Of a DNA stretch of 64,000 nt, positions 34,244-43,977 are shown piece by piece. The stretch lies in NCBI GenBank assembly GCA_023416735.1, contig JAEZGX010000037.1, positions 24,338 through 88,337 on the forward strand, given 5' to 3'. The position numbers and the translations under genes were made by a program. Under the pieces are notes generated by a model. It was not told the origin of the DNA and did not search any database. It was given only the letters and a program-made list of their open reading frames with translations. Position 1 is the stretch's first letter. Each line of letters opens with the position of its first letter. Source of the DNA: Verrucomicrobiota bacterium. GTDB lineage: Bacteria; Verrucomicrobiota; Verrucomicrobiia; Opitutales; Opitutaceae.

Positions 34244-35653
34244 TCACGCTTTTTTCACGCGCTGCATCCCATACGGTGCGCGCTCCGGCCGCGACAACAG
34301 CGCCGTCGCCTCCGGGTCGTTCTCGAATTTTTCCGTCTTCGGATCCCAACGCAGCGGACGCCCCGTCTTCATCGCAATCCAGCTCAAGATGCACGCGGTG
34401 TTCGCACTGTGCGCCACCGTCGCCGGCGCGAGCGGCTGCTCACGGCTCACCATGCAATCGAGCCAGTTCTTGTGATGACTGCTGCTCTCGAGGAATTTCA
34501 CCGTCACGCCGTTCGGATCGAGCAGCTTCGGATCGCTCGCGTCCAACGGCTGCAGCTCGGTCGCTCGCATCGCGGGATCGCTCGAGGTCTGCGCTCCTTC
34601 CCGTTCCCGCCCGACAAAGATCCATCCTTCGTCGCCGATGAACCGCACGCCGTTAGGCAACTTGTCCGAGACGGTCATCTTCACGTCGCCGGGATACATC
34701 AGCTCGACGTGATACTCGCCGTGCACATTCCAGATCGAGTTGGTCGGAAAGGTCGCACGTCCTTCGATCTTCAGCGGCCCGCTCGATTCCATGTCCATGC
34801 CCCAGTGCGCCGTGTCGAAATGATGCGCGCCCCAACCCGTGATCATGCCCAGGCAATAGGACTCGTTGCGCAGCCAACCCGGCCGATCGTATCCGGACTG
34901 CGGATGCACGCGTTGCTCCGTGTAATACACTTTCGGCGTCGGCCCGAGCCACGCATCGTAATTCAGATTCGCCGGGATCGGCTGCTCCGGATCGTCCGGC
35001 TTCGTGGGATCGATCGGCAGTCCAATTTCGACCGCCTTCAACCGCCCCACCCGCCCGCTGCGCACGAACTCGCAGCCTTTCCGAAACTGCTGCGACTGGT
35101 TCCACGAACGCTGCTGGCTGCCGACCTGCAAAATCCGCCCGCTTTTCACCACGGCGTCGCGCAGGATCACGCTCTCTTCGTGCGTCATCGTGAACGGCTT
35201 CTGGAGATACACGTCTTTCCCCGCGCGAATCGCCGCCAGCGCGATCTCCGCGTGCTGATGATCCGGCAAACTCAACACCACCCCATCGATGTCGTCGCGC
35301 GCCAGGATCTCGCGATAGTCGAGGTGCGTCGACATCGGCGGCCGCACCGCCGACGCATCCCGATAAAACTTCTCCGCCAGGTCCTTCCCTTCCGCCACGC
35401 GCCTCAAATCCACGTCGCACAGCGCGACGATGTCCGCCATGCCCGAGCGAAACACGCCCGGCATGTCGTGCCCGCGCGCAATCCGCCCGCAGCCGATCTG
35501 CCCGATGCGAAACCGATTGCTCGGCGAGTTCGCTCCCAACACTCGCGAAGGAATGATCGTTGGGAACGAAATCGCCGCCGCCGCGACGCCGAGCGTCTTT
35601 ATGAAGTCACGTCGATTGAAAGGACCCGTGGGGTTGCGGTGAGTTTTTTTCAT
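34244..35653 (-). CDS. Tat-exported Gfo/Idh/MocA oxidoreductase
   Basis: A 469-residue protein with a twin-arginine signal (NRRDFIKTLGVAAAAISFP), the NAD-binding RIGQIGCGRIARGHDMPG, catalytic-site LQKPFTMTHEE, and a C-terminal GFO_IDH_MocA domain with WGAHHFDTAHWGMD. Export by Tat implies the cofactor is bound before secretion. Such enzymes are abundant in Verrucomicrobia and Planctomycetes and act on sugars or cyclitols; the substrate is unknown. The longer frame to 35800 has no signal peptide at its start, so ATG 35653 is preferred. Confidence 0.9.
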   Translation of the reverse strand: MKKTHRNPTGPFNRRDFIKTLGVAAAAISFPTIIPSRVLGANSPSNRFRIGQIGCGRIARGHDMPGVFRSGMADIVALCDVDLRRVAEGKDLAEKFYRDASAVRPPMSTHLDYREILARDDIDGVVLSLPDHQHAEIALAAIRAGKDVYLQKPFTMTHEESVILRDAVVKSGRILQVGSQQRSWNQSQQFRKGCEFVRSGRVGRLKAVEIGLPIDPTKPDDPEQPIPANLNYDAWLGPTPKVYYTEQRVHPQSGYDRPGWLRNESYCLGMITGWGAHHFDTAHWGMDMESSGPLKIEGRATFPTNSIWNVHGEYHVELMYPGDVKMTVSDKLPNGVRFIGDEGWIFVGREREGAQTSSDPAMRATELQPLDASDPKLLDPNGVTVKFLESSSHHKNWLDCMVSREQPLAPATVAHSANTACILSWIAMKTGRPLRWDPKTEKFENDPEATALLSRPERAPYGMQRVKKA

Positions 35654-35745
35654 GAGAAATCGATTCGGGAAGACAACTGACTCGGCAGATTTTTGCACGC
35701 TACAACAAGCGACCCACGCGATTCCGCGCGCGTCCGACAGCGCGG

Positions 35746-37302
35746 TCAATCCATCCGCGTATTGCTGACAAACGCAACCCGGGTGCTGTCCGGCGACCAC
35801 GAGGGCACATTGATCGTTCCCTGCCCGCCGAACAAATAAGCGATCACCCGCGGCTGGCCCCCGCTCGCCGGCATCATCCGCAGGTAAACATGCTTATAAT
35901 AGGGATGCTCCTCCGGCTTGATGTCCTGTCCGTAAGAAATGAATACAATCCATTTCCCGTCCGGCGAGATATGCGGAAACCAGTTGTTGAACTCGTCATT
36001 CGTCACCTGCTCCTGCTGCGAGCCATCCGGCTTCATTCGCCAGAGCTGCATCAATCCGGAGCGCGTCGAATTGAAATAGATATACTTCCCGTCCGGCGTG
36101 AACTCCGGCCCGTCGCTCAGCCCCGCGGCGTCTGTCAACCGAATCTCTTCCCCGCCGTCCGCCGGGATCTTGTAGATGTCGTATTTGTCCGACGTCGCCT
36201 CCGGCGTGTGCTTCCGTCCGCCCGTGTAAACCAGCCACTTCGCGTCCGGCGACCAACCGTGGAAATACGAGGGCGACTTCGGCGTCACGCGCACCGGCGT
36301 GCCTCCCGTGGCCGGCAATTTGTAGATCACCGACCGCCCGTTGTCGTCCGCACTGTGATGGCTGATCCCGAGCTGCTTCCCATCGAAGGTCAGCACATGG
36401 TCGTTGTTATTCCGCGTCGCAAACCCCGTATCGAAATTTCCGATCTGCTTCGTCACCAGATCGAAGGTCTTCAGATGCCCTTTGTTCGGCCCCGGACCGC
36501 TCACGTTGATGAGAAGCGTCTTGTGATCCGGCAGCCAGTTCGGCGCCTCGAACTGCTCCGGCGAGCTGTAAACGATCTCTCGTTTGCCGGTGTGGACATT
36601 CAAAATTTCCAAATGCGCCCCGATGTAATCGCGATACGGCACATATCCTTCCTTCGGCGGCCGCACGATGCGCACGTCCTTGAACACCACCTCCTCCTTC
36701 ACCTCTCCATTGTGCGAGCAGAGAAACAACCCCACGAACACCTCGTCGCCGAGATCGAGCTCATCGAGCGTCGTGCTCGTGAACGTCTCGCCATAACGCG
36801 CCGACGAAAAAATAAACTGCCTCCCGCGTCGCTCGAACTTGATCACGTCACCTCCCGTCAACGGCACCACCGCCTGCTCCGTCTCCGCTCCCTTTGTCCG
36901 CCGAAACTGCAGCGACGTCAGCCCGTCCCCATGCACGCACGCATCCGCATACGGCGAATCCGCGTCGAGGGTCTGCCGCACGATCCAACCCGCCTTGCGG
37001 TGCGGATCCACGCCTTGCCCGAGAAATTCCACGCGCGCGAAAAGAATGAAGTCACCCTTCATCTTGTTCCACGCGAACTGAAACTGGTCCGTCTTCCCCC
37101 ACATGTTGATGCCGCCGGCCGTCATCCGATACTCCTGCCGCAATTCGTCATAGCTCGTCGATCCCGCGATTGCTGGCGCACCGACATCGCCATGCCCGGA
37201 AAACTGCCCGACCGTTCCGCCAGCCGCGGCGAATAAGGCAGGAGCCATCAGGCTCATCATTACCATCGACGCGAACACACCGAAGCCAGCGGGGATTTTC
37301 AT
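35746..37302 (-). CDS. TolB-like beta-propeller protein with N-terminal DUF1349-like domain
   Basis: A 518-residue secreted protein: signal peptide (FASMVMMSLMAPALFAAAGG), a concanavalin-like domain (about 30-215) with FILFARVEFLGQGVDPHRKAG, then PD40/TolB-type propeller blades from about 230, such as GWSPDAKWLVYTGG, EFTPDGKYIYFNSTRSG, HISPDGKWIVFISYG and SWSPDSTRVAFVSN. It probably binds carbohydrate or protein in the periplasm; no catalytic motif is evident. It is divergent from the TonB-dependent receptor gene, sharing a 242-bp control region. ATG 37302 begins the signal peptide. Confidence 0.85.
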   Translation of the reverse strand: MKIPAGFGVFASMVMMSLMAPALFAAAGGTVGQFSGHGDVGAPAIAGSTSYDELRQEYRMTAGGINMWGKTDQFQFAWNKMKGDFILFARVEFLGQGVDPHRKAGWIVRQTLDADSPYADACVHGDGLTSLQFRRTKGAETEQAVVPLTGGDVIKFERRGRQFIFSSARYGETFTSTTLDELDLGDEVFVGLFLCSHNGEVKEEVVFKDVRIVRPPKEGYVPYRDYIGAHLEILNVHTGKREIVYSSPEQFEAPNWLPDHKTLLINVSGPGPNKGHLKTFDLVTKQIGNFDTGFATRNNNDHVLTFDGKQLGISHHSADDNGRSVIYKLPATGGTPVRVTPKSPSYFHGWSPDAKWLVYTGGRKHTPEATSDKYDIYKIPADGGEEIRLTDAAGLSDGPEFTPDGKYIYFNSTRSGLMQLWRMKPDGSQQEQVTNDEFNNWFPHISPDGKWIVFISYGQDIKPEEHPYYKHVYLRMMPASGGQPRVIAYLFGGQGTINVPSWSPDSTRVAFVSNTRMD

Positions 37303-37544
37303 GAGTGGGGTGGGCTGCTCGACGCTTCGCACCTCAAAAGGTGACGGCGAGCCCAAGTTTAGCCCACCCCGGTCGCAGCCCGTCATAATGTCGCGCCCGC
37401 AACCGCAATAACCCCGATTCGCGCATCGGAACCGCCCCGTTTTATGCCTCGTTCGCACATCCTGCCGTCGAAGCATCCGACATCCTGCGCGACAACACCC
37501 CACGCCGCTCTCCAGCGCCGGCTCACCGCAAACCCCAACGTCAC

Positions 37545-39815
37545 ATGCACACACTACCTTCGCGCCGTTTCGCTTTGGCACTTCTCGCCTCCGCTCTCGC
37601 CCTTCCCGTCACCTCGCTCGCGCAAGCAACTTCCCCCGCCGACACCCGCACCGCCGACGAGGTTGTCGTCCTTTCTCCTTTCGTCATAACCGACACCCAA
37701 ACCGGACGCTACCAGCCAACCCAAACCACCTCCGGCGGTCGCGTCCGTGTTAATCTCTTCGACGCCCCGCAAAGCGTCTCCGTCGTGACCCGCGAACTCG
37801 TCGACGATGTCGGCGCCACCCGTCTCCTAGACGCCCTCCAATACATTTCCGGCGTCACCGAATCCACCATCCCCAACGGTCTCGATCGCACCACGATCCG
37901 CGGCTTCCAGTCCGACGGCCAACGCATCGACAACTTCTCCGCACCCGCCCAGGTCAACCTCGATCCCGTCTTCGTCGAGCGCATTGAGGTCGTCAAAGGC
38001 CCCAACGCCGTCCTCGCCCCCGCAGGCGTCCCCGGCGGCACCATCAATGCCGTCACGCGCAAACCGCGCTATGAAAACTTCGGCTCCATCGCCGCCACCG
38101 TTGGCCTCTTCAACGCCCAACGCCTCGAGTTCGACGTCAATCGCACGCTCACCGACGACGACCGCGTCGCTTTCCGCGTCGTCGGCGCGTTCCAGGACAC
38201 GGAGGGCTACGCCGGCGACCCGCGCGAAACCTTCGTCATCATGCCGATGATTTCCTTCCGCACGCAGGCCGGCGCCGAACTCGTCCTCCAAGCCGCCTAC
38301 ACCGACTCCCGCGTCCAAAACTATTTCGGCATCCCCATCGATCCGTCGTCCGGCTCCGCCACCGGCACGCGTCTGCTCGCCGGAGTCGCCCGCGACCTCA
38401 ATACCGCCGGCGCCGATTACCGCAACGAGGAACGCCCCGAAGTCCGCGCGCTCCTCACGCTTCCGATCACCGACGCGATCTCAATGCGCCTCGCCGTCCG
38501 CTACACCGATTTCGATATCTCTTTCCTCCAAAACCTCGCCACCACCGGAATCAGCGGCGGCGGCGTCGACCCGCGCACCGGCCTCTTCACGCCCGGCATC
38601 GTCTACGGACCCGCGCCCGACTTCGCCCCGTCCGCCGCGCCCACCCAGCCTCGCACGTTCATTCGCAACGGCTCCGAGGACCTCAACCACTACTCCCTCT
38701 TCAACGCCCAAAACGACTACAGCTTCATCTTCGACAACGACCTTCTCACCTCCACCACCGTCGTCGGCGGCGCCTTCGACATGACCCGCCAGACGTTCAA
38801 GAGCTTCCGCTCCACCAAACCCGACATCAACTACGACGCGCCTTCCGCCGACGCCCACACGATCGGGGCCCTTTCCACGCGCCAGGACACCAACAACTAC
38901 GCGCTCCAATTCTACCTCAGCGAGACCCTCTCGCTTCTCCAGGACCGCCTCATCCTCAACGCCGGGTATTCGTATAACAATTACGACCAAGCCACCGACG
39001 ACCTCATCCCGAATCCCATCCAGAAATACCGCGCCAACATCAACACCGAGCTCAAATCCTACGGCATCCTCATCAAACCCATCCCCAACCTCGCGCTGTA
39101 TTACAGCTACTCCGAAAATTCGACGCCCAACTCCGCCTACAACATCGGCCGCAACAACGCCGCCCCGCTCCAAGACGGCCAACAAGACGAATTCGGCGCC
39201 CGCCTCCAGCTCTTCGGCGATCGCCTCACCATCACCGGCGCCTACTTCGACATCATCCAAAACAACTACTCCGTCCCGAATCCCGGCAACTACGTCCCCA
39301 ACCCGCCCAACCCGCCGCTCCCTCCGCTCGTCTCCGACCGCATCGCCAAAGGCTACGAATTCGAATTCCGCGCCCGCATCACCGAGGAATTTTCGCTCAT
39401 CGGCAACGTCACCACGTTCACCAATCGCGATCCCAACGGCGTCCCGTTCCGCGGCACCGGCGAAAAATCCGGAGCCCTTCTCCTCAACTACCAATTCGCC
39501 CGCGACTCCTCACTCACCGGCCTCACCCTCGGCCTCGGCATCACCTACCTCAGCGATCGCCCCGGCGATGCCGCGAGCGGCGTCACCGCCGCGAGCACCG
39601 CCGATAACATCATCCCCGTTCAACCGAGCTTTTATCTCCCGTCGCGCACGCTTGTGAACCTCAACGCCGCCTACCGCTTCAACGAGCATTGGAAAGCGCA
39701 ACTCAACATCGACAACGCCCTCAACGAGGACTACCTCGCCGCCAGCATCAACCGCTGGGTCGTCATCCCCGGCGACGAAATCAACGCCCGCCTCCGCGTC
39801 GAATACTCCTTCTAG
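37545..39815 (+). CDS. TonB-dependent outer-membrane receptor
   Basis: A 756-residue receptor with signal peptide (FALALLASALALPVTSLAQ), a TonB-box-like segment EVVVLSPFVI, a plug domain (about 60-170: FDAPQSVSVVTRELVDD, LLDALQYISGV, TTIRGFQ, VKGPNAVLAPAGVPGGTINA) and a 22-strand barrel ending in the aromatic C-terminus RLRVEYSF. It resembles the siderophore-receptor subfamily (FhuE/FoxA-like), but Verrucomicrobia use close relatives for other ligands, so the substrate is open. No siderophore genes are nearby. A strong terminator follows. Confidence 0.9.
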   Translation: MHTLPSRRFALALLASALALPVTSLAQATSPADTRTADEVVVLSPFVITDTQTGRYQPTQTTSGGRVRVNLFDAPQSVSVVTRELVDDVGATRLLDALQYISGVTESTIPNGLDRTTIRGFQSDGQRIDNFSAPAQVNLDPVFVERIEVVKGPNAVLAPAGVPGGTINAVTRKPRYENFGSIAATVGLFNAQRLEFDVNRTLTDDDRVAFRVVGAFQDTEGYAGDPRETFVIMPMISFRTQAGAELVLQAAYTDSRVQNYFGIPIDPSSGSATGTRLLAGVARDLNTAGADYRNEERPEVRALLTLPITDAISMRLAVRYTDFDISFLQNLATTGISGGGVDPRTGLFTPGIVYGPAPDFAPSAAPTQPRTFIRNGSEDLNHYSLFNAQNDYSFIFDNDLLTSTTVVGGAFDMTRQTFKSFRSTKPDINYDAPSADAHTIGALSTRQDTNNYALQFYLSETLSLLQDRLILNAGYSYNNYDQATDDLIPNPIQKYRANINTELKSYGILIKPIPNLALYYSYSENSTPNSAYNIGRNNAAPLQDGQQDEFGARLQLFGDRLTITGAYFDIIQNNYSVPNPGNYVPNPPNPPLPPLVSDRIAKGYEFEFRARITEEFSLIGNVTTFTNRDPNGVPFRGTGEKSGALLLNYQFARDSSLTGLTLGLGITYLSDRPGDAASGVTAASTADNIIPVQPSFYLPSRTLVNLNAAYRFNEHWKAQLNIDNALNEDYLAASINRWVVIPGDEINARLRVEYSF

Positions 39816-39843
39816 CGCAATCAAGCGTCCTTGGACAAATATC

Positions 39844-39868
39844 ACGGCCGGCGCCCGCCGGCCGTTTT
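39844..39868 (+). terminator. Intrinsic terminator after TonB-dependent receptor
   Basis: ACGGCCGGC (39844-39852) pairs with GCCGGCCGT (39857-39865), loop GCCC, followed by TTTCATTT. It lies 28 bp after the stop. Confidence 0.8.
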
Positions 39869-39871
39869 CAT

Positions 39872-39887
39872 TTCTGAGCGAAGCGAA
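39872..39887. repeat. TTCTGAGCGAAGCGAA repeat fragment
   Basis: Matches 14 of 16 bases of the word at 23669-23684. A short piece of the same dispersed family, just behind the terminator. Confidence 0.5.
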
Positions 39888-40007
39888 ACCTAGCCGAAGG
39901 CTGATTCGACACCATTTCGACTTTCCCAGCCGCCATCCCATCCACGCATTTCCCCGCTTTGCGCCTTGGCCTTCCGCGCGGAACCGTTTTCGTTCCCGCT
40001 TTTACCC

Positions 40008-41336
40008 GTGCCTGCTCCTGCTGCCACGCCATCGGCCACCCGTCCTCTCTCGCTCGGCGTCATCTTTCTTACGCTCTACATCGACCTGATCGGGTTCTCC
40101 ATCATCTTCCCGCTCGGGCCCGATCTGCTGACGCATTACCTTTCCACCGACGGACACACCGGCCTGCTCGGCTGGCTCGTCGGCCACACCGACACCCTCG
40201 CGCGCTCACTCGGCAAGGATGAAAACTTCGCCGCCGTCCTCTTTGGCGGCGTCATCAGTTCCCTCTTTTCCATCCTGCAATTCATCTTCGCCCCCTTCTG
40301 GGGCGCCGTCAGCGACCGCCGCGGTCGTCGTCCCGTCCTTCTCCTCACCGTCGCCGGCACCGCGCTCGGTTATCTCATCTGGATCGTCAGCGGCTCGTTT
40401 TGGCTCTTCGTTCTTTCCCGCATCGTCAGCGGCGCGTTCAGCGGAAATCTCTCCGTCGCGACCGCCGCCGTCGCCGACGTCACCACGCGCGCCGAACGCT
40501 CCAAAGCCATGGGCCTCGTCGGCGCTGCCTTCGGTCTCGGTCTCGTTACCGGCCCCATGCTCGGCGCCTTCGCCACACAGATAAATCTCGTCGAAATCGC
40601 CCCCTCGCTCGCCCGCTTCGGTCTCAACCCGTTCACCGTCCCCGCCGCCCTCGCGTTCATCCTTTGCCTGATCAATCTCGTCTGGATTCACCGGCGTTTT
40701 AACGAAACGCTTTCCGACACCACCCGCGCGGAATCTCACCCGGCGCGTCTCCGCAATCCGCTTCGCGCCATCCTCAGTCTCGAAGACCGCGCGCTCCGCC
40801 GCGCCAACCTCGTCGCCTTCATCTACTCGGTCTCCTTCGTCGCCATGGAAACCGCGCTCACCTTCCTCGCCGCCGAACGTTTCGGCTATACGTCACGCGA
40901 AAACGGATACCTCCTCGGCTTCCTCGGTCTCTGCGCCATCGTCACACAGGGCTACATCGTCCGCAAGCTGCTCACCCGTCACACCGAAACCGCCATCCTC
41001 ATGGGCGGGCTCGCCGCCTCGGTCGTCGGCCTTCTCTGCATCGGCTACGCGCCGGAACCGTGGCTCCTTTACCTCGGCCTCGCCGCTCTCGCGCTGGGCT
41101 CCGGTCTCGTTAATCCTTCCACGACTGGCTTGATCTCTCTCTACAGCGCCCAACACCAACAAGGCCGCGCCCTCGGCATCTTTCGTTCCCTCGGCTCCCT
41201 TTCGCGCGCCATCACGCCCGTGATCGCCGGCACCGTTTTCTGGGTCTTCGGGTCCGCCAGCGTGTTCGTCGCCGGCGCCGCATTCGCCCTCGGCGCCCTC
41301 TGGCTCAGCCGCTCGCTGCCCCAGCCCGCGAAATGA
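40008..41336 (+). CDS. MFS transporter, drug/metabolite exporter (TetA-like)
   Basis: A major facilitator of about 442 residues with twelve predicted helices. The first helix LYIDLIGFSIIFPLGPDLL and loop motif A GAVSDRRGRRPVLLLT are typical of the DHA1/TetA group; GLVGAAFGLGLVTGPMLGA carries the antiporter motif C pattern. A 30-residue insertion after helix 1 (HTGLLGWLVGHTDTLARSLG) is unusual. The substrate is unknown; an exporter role is likely. The start could be TTG 39966 or GTG 40008; neither has a ribosome site. It overlaps the next gene by 4 bp. Confidence 0.87.
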   Translation: MPAPAATPSATRPLSLGVIFLTLYIDLIGFSIIFPLGPDLLTHYLSTDGHTGLLGWLVGHTDTLARSLGKDENFAAVLFGGVISSLFSILQFIFAPFWGAVSDRRGRRPVLLLTVAGTALGYLIWIVSGSFWLFVLSRIVSGAFSGNLSVATAAVADVTTRAERSKAMGLVGAAFGLGLVTGPMLGAFATQINLVEIAPSLARFGLNPFTVPAALAFILCLINLVWIHRRFNETLSDTTRAESHPARLRNPLRAILSLEDRALRRANLVAFIYSVSFVAMETALTFLAAERFGYTSRENGYLLGFLGLCAIVTQGYIVRKLLTRHTETAILMGGLAASVVGLLCIGYAPEPWLLYLGLAALALGSGLVNPSTTGLISLYSAQHQQGRALGIFRSLGSLSRAITPVIAGTVFWVFGSASVFVAGAAFALGALWLSRSLPQPAK

Positions 41337-42541
41337 CGCCCGCGTTGCCCCGCTTTCAACATCCCGTCGTGCGCCTGCTCCTCGCGCTCGCACTCCTGCT
41401 TGCGCTCACCGGTTGCCAGCTCTTCCGCCGCGAACTCCCACGTCCTGGCCGCACCACCCTCGATGGACCGGTCGTCACGATTCCGGCGAAACCACTCTCC
41501 AACTATCTCGTAATCGAAACGAAGTGGGACAAACGAGGCCCGTATCACTTCCTCATCGACACCGGCGCTTCCGTCACGCTGGTCTCGCCCGAACTCGCCG
41601 CGCGCTACGCCGCCCGCAACGCCCCGCCGCCCACCACGCCGCTCGTCCGCGTCCGCTCCGCCACCGGCGAAACCGCCCTCCTCACCGCCACCACGCTCCG
41701 CAAAATAGACCTCGGCGGCGCCGTCTTCGAAAACGTTCAGGCGCTCATCTACGACTGCAGCGCCATCTCTGCTCACCTCGGCATCCATATCGACGGCATC
41801 CTCGGCTTTCCGCTCTTTCGCGAAACCGTTCTCACCCTCGACTACCCCAACTCCCGCGTCGTCCTCCAACCGCTCTCCGCTCCGCCGCCAACCGCCGGCG
41901 CTGCGATCCACTTCAACAACGAACGCAACATCCCCATCATCCCGCTCCGCCTCGGCCACCAAACCTTGGTCGCCCTCATCGATTCCGGCAGCGACGCTTC
42001 TCTCAGCCTCAACCCCATCGGTCTCCAACCCGAATTCGCCGTTCCACCCCGCCCCGGCGCCACCATCGCCACGCTCAGCGGCGACCGCGAGCAACGCATC
42101 GGCCGCCTCGCCCAGGATCTTCATCTCGGAGATTACGTGATCCGCCAGCCCGTCATCGACACGACCGACGAGCTCACCTCCATCGGCGGCGGCATCCTCG
42201 AACATTTCACCGTCACGTTCGATCAGGAGCACAATCAGGTCACTTTCTTCCGCGAAGACCCCGCCCCGCTCGCCGCCACGCCGCTCCGCAACGCCGGCGT
42301 CAGTTTCAACAAAACCCCCGTTTACTGGCGCGTCGCGAGCGTGGTTCCTGACTCTCCTGCGGCCGCCGCCGGCGTTCAAACCGGCGACCTCGTCACGCGC
42401 ATCGAAGGCCAGCCCGTCGCCGAGTGGGACATCACGCGCTACCAACAACTCGTCGCCACCGCCGAAGCCATCACGTTCACTTTCCTCAACGGCACCGAAG
42501 AATCCGAAAAACGCATCCCCGTTTTCGACCTCGTCCCATAG
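41333..42541 (+). CDS. Lipoprotein with retropepsin-like aspartyl protease and PDZ domains
   Basis: A 402-residue lipoprotein (signal LLLALALLLALTGCQ, lipobox Cys28). It contains two gag-type aspartyl protease half-domains: FLIDTGASVTLVS near residue 75 and LVALIDSGSDASLSL near 215, each with the D-T/S-G motif and a downstream GILGFPLF or GGGILEHF flap-like strand. The C-terminal PDZ domain (about 325-395, SVVPDSPAAAAGVQTGDLVTR) may bind substrate tails. The family is a predicted periplasmic protease. The gene overlaps the MFS stop (ATGA), so the two are translationally coupled. Confidence 0.88.
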   Translation: MTPALPRFQHPVVRLLLALALLLALTGCQLFRRELPRPGRTTLDGPVVTIPAKPLSNYLVIETKWDKRGPYHFLIDTGASVTLVSPELAARYAARNAPPPTTPLVRVRSATGETALLTATTLRKIDLGGAVFENVQALIYDCSAISAHLGIHIDGILGFPLFRETVLTLDYPNSRVVLQPLSAPPPTAGAAIHFNNERNIPIIPLRLGHQTLVALIDSGSDASLSLNPIGLQPEFAVPPRPGATIATLSGDREQRIGRLAQDLHLGDYVIRQPVIDTTDELTSIGGGILEHFTVTFDQEHNQVTFFREDPAPLAATPLRNAGVSFNKTPVYWRVASVVPDSPAAAAGVQTGDLVTRIEGQPVAEWDITRYQQLVATAEAITFTFLNGTEESEKRIPVFDLVP

Positions 42542-42554
42542 GGGCGCGCGTCGC

Positions 42555-42645
42555 TTCGGTTTCGGATTCCGAGTTTCGAGTTGTCGTCTTTTCGCGACTC
42601 CCGCTTCCGACCAACTCGGAACTCGAAACTCCGAACTCGGAACTA
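42555..42645. repeat. Inverted heptad array AACTCNN / NNGAGTT
   Basis: The left arm (42555-42582) ends in TCGGATT, CCGAGTT, TCGAGTT. The right arm (42613-42645) has AACTCGG, AACTCGA, AACTCCG, AACTCGG, AACTA in perfect phase. It fills the spacer between the convergent protease and rsmB genes. Confidence 0.88.
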
Positions 42646-43977
42646 GCCGTTTTTGCGCAGCAAAAACGCCCCCGCCCCATCGTGGCCCGCTTCCCACGGC
42701 CGCGAAACCACACTCTTTTCGAGCGTCCACTGCCCGTGCCGGTCCGCTAGGAATTCGCGCACCACGCGCTCGTTTTCCTCCTCATCGATACTGCACGTCG
42801 AATAAACCAGCCGCCCTCCGCGCCCCACCAGCCGCGCCGCCGCCGCTAGCAACGCTTTCTGCTGACGCGGGTGTTTCTTAAAATCCCTTTCCTGCAATCG
42901 CCACTTCACATCCACGCGATGACGCATCACGCCCGTATTCGAGCACGGCACATCCAACAGCACCGCCACAAACTCCCGCGGCAACTCATGCTCCTTCAAC
43001 ATCGCCGCCGCATTCTCGCGTAAATCCGCCTGCACCAGCGCCACCCCGACCGTTTCCGGCACGCGCGACAGATTTTCCGCCAATCGCTCGATCCGCGTCC
43101 CCGGCAAATCCATCGCGATCACCTTCCCGCGCTTCATCGTATCCGCAATCAGGAGACTTTTTCCGCCCGGCGCCGCGCACCCGTCGAGCACCACTTCCGT
43201 CTCCTGCGGCGCGAGCACATCCACCGCGATCCGCGTCGCCGGATCCTGCAAATAAATTTTCCCGCTCTTCAACAACGGCTCCACCTCGCTCCAACGACCC
43301 GTCGGAATCTCATAAAACCCGTCCCACTCCGTCGGTTTGAACCACTCTGGCGCCCCAGCCGCTTCCTCGCCTTCCGTTTTCCCCCCACGCCAACGCGCAT
43401 ACACCGGCGCCGGCCGCTGATTCCATTCGAGCAATTTCCGCGTCGCCTCCGCCCCAAACTGCGCGAGCCAGCTCCGCACCAGCCACACCGGATGCGAAAA
43501 ATACTCCGCCAACACCTCCGCCGGCGCGAGTTTCGCCGGCGGCGGACTCGTCATCGCACCCGCCAGCTTTCGCACGACCGCATTCACGAGCCGCGCCTCC
43601 GCCGGACTCGTCAGCGTCTTCGTCCGCTCGACGGCATGATGCACGATCTTCGCCACGCGTCCTTCGTCCGCGTCCGCATTCGCCTCGATCAGTTCAAATC
43701 CCGCCACAAACAACACCGCTCGCGTCGCAAACCGCGGCGGATGCGCGATCAACCGCCCGAGCGCCGCCTCGATCCGCCCAAAGTGCCGCACCACGCCAAA
43801 CACCAAATGCTGGCATCGCGCCCGCTCGGCTCCGGTAATCGACCTGCCCAGCGACTCCAACAACTCATCCACGCGTTCCCGCCGCTCCAGCCAGCGCGCC
43901 ACCAGCCGCACCGCCGCACCCCAAGCATCGGAGCGCGGCGCGTTCTTGTCGGAACCCTCTGCGGAAACATCTGCCAT
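42643..43977 (-). CDS. rsmB: 16S rRNA (cytosine-C5)-methyltransferase RsmB
   Basis: A 444-residue RsmB with its own NusB-like RNA-binding domain (about 1-140: VARWLERRERVDELLESLG, RARCQHLVFGVVRHFGRIE) and the methyltransferase core: SAM motif VLDGCAAPGGKSLLIADTM, motif IV LDVPCSNTGVMRH and motif VI VYSTCSIDEEENE, with both catalytic cysteines. By similarity it would methylate C967 of 16S rRNA. It is the more canonical of two RsmB homologues in the window. ATG 43977 (MADVSAEG) is preferred; the longer frame overlaps the divergent greA control region. Confidence 0.92.
   Translation of the reverse strand: MADVSAEGSDKNAPRSDAWGAAVRLVARWLERRERVDELLESLGRSITGAERARCQHLVFGVVRHFGRIEAALGRLIAHPPRFATRAVLFVAGFELIEANADADEGRVAKIVHHAVERTKTLTSPAEARLVNAVVRKLAGAMTSPPPAKLAPAEVLAEYFSHPVWLVRSWLAQFGAEATRKLLEWNQRPAPVYARWRGGKTEGEEAAGAPEWFKPTEWDGFYEIPTGRWSEVEPLLKSGKIYLQDPATRIAVDVLAPQETEVVLDGCAAPGGKSLLIADTMKRGKVIAMDLPGTRIERLAENLSRVPETVGVALVQADLRENAAAMLKEHELPREFVAVLLDVPCSNTGVMRHRVDVKWRLQERDFKKHPRQQKALLAAAARLVGRGGRLVYSTCSIDEEENERVVREFLADRHGQWTLEKSVVSRPWEAGHDGAGAFLLRKNG

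Noticed and set aside
34921..34932. Third copy of the TGTAATACA palindrome
   Set aside because: TGTAATACAC here encodes a conserved VYYTE stretch of the oxidoreductase and lacks the second arm.
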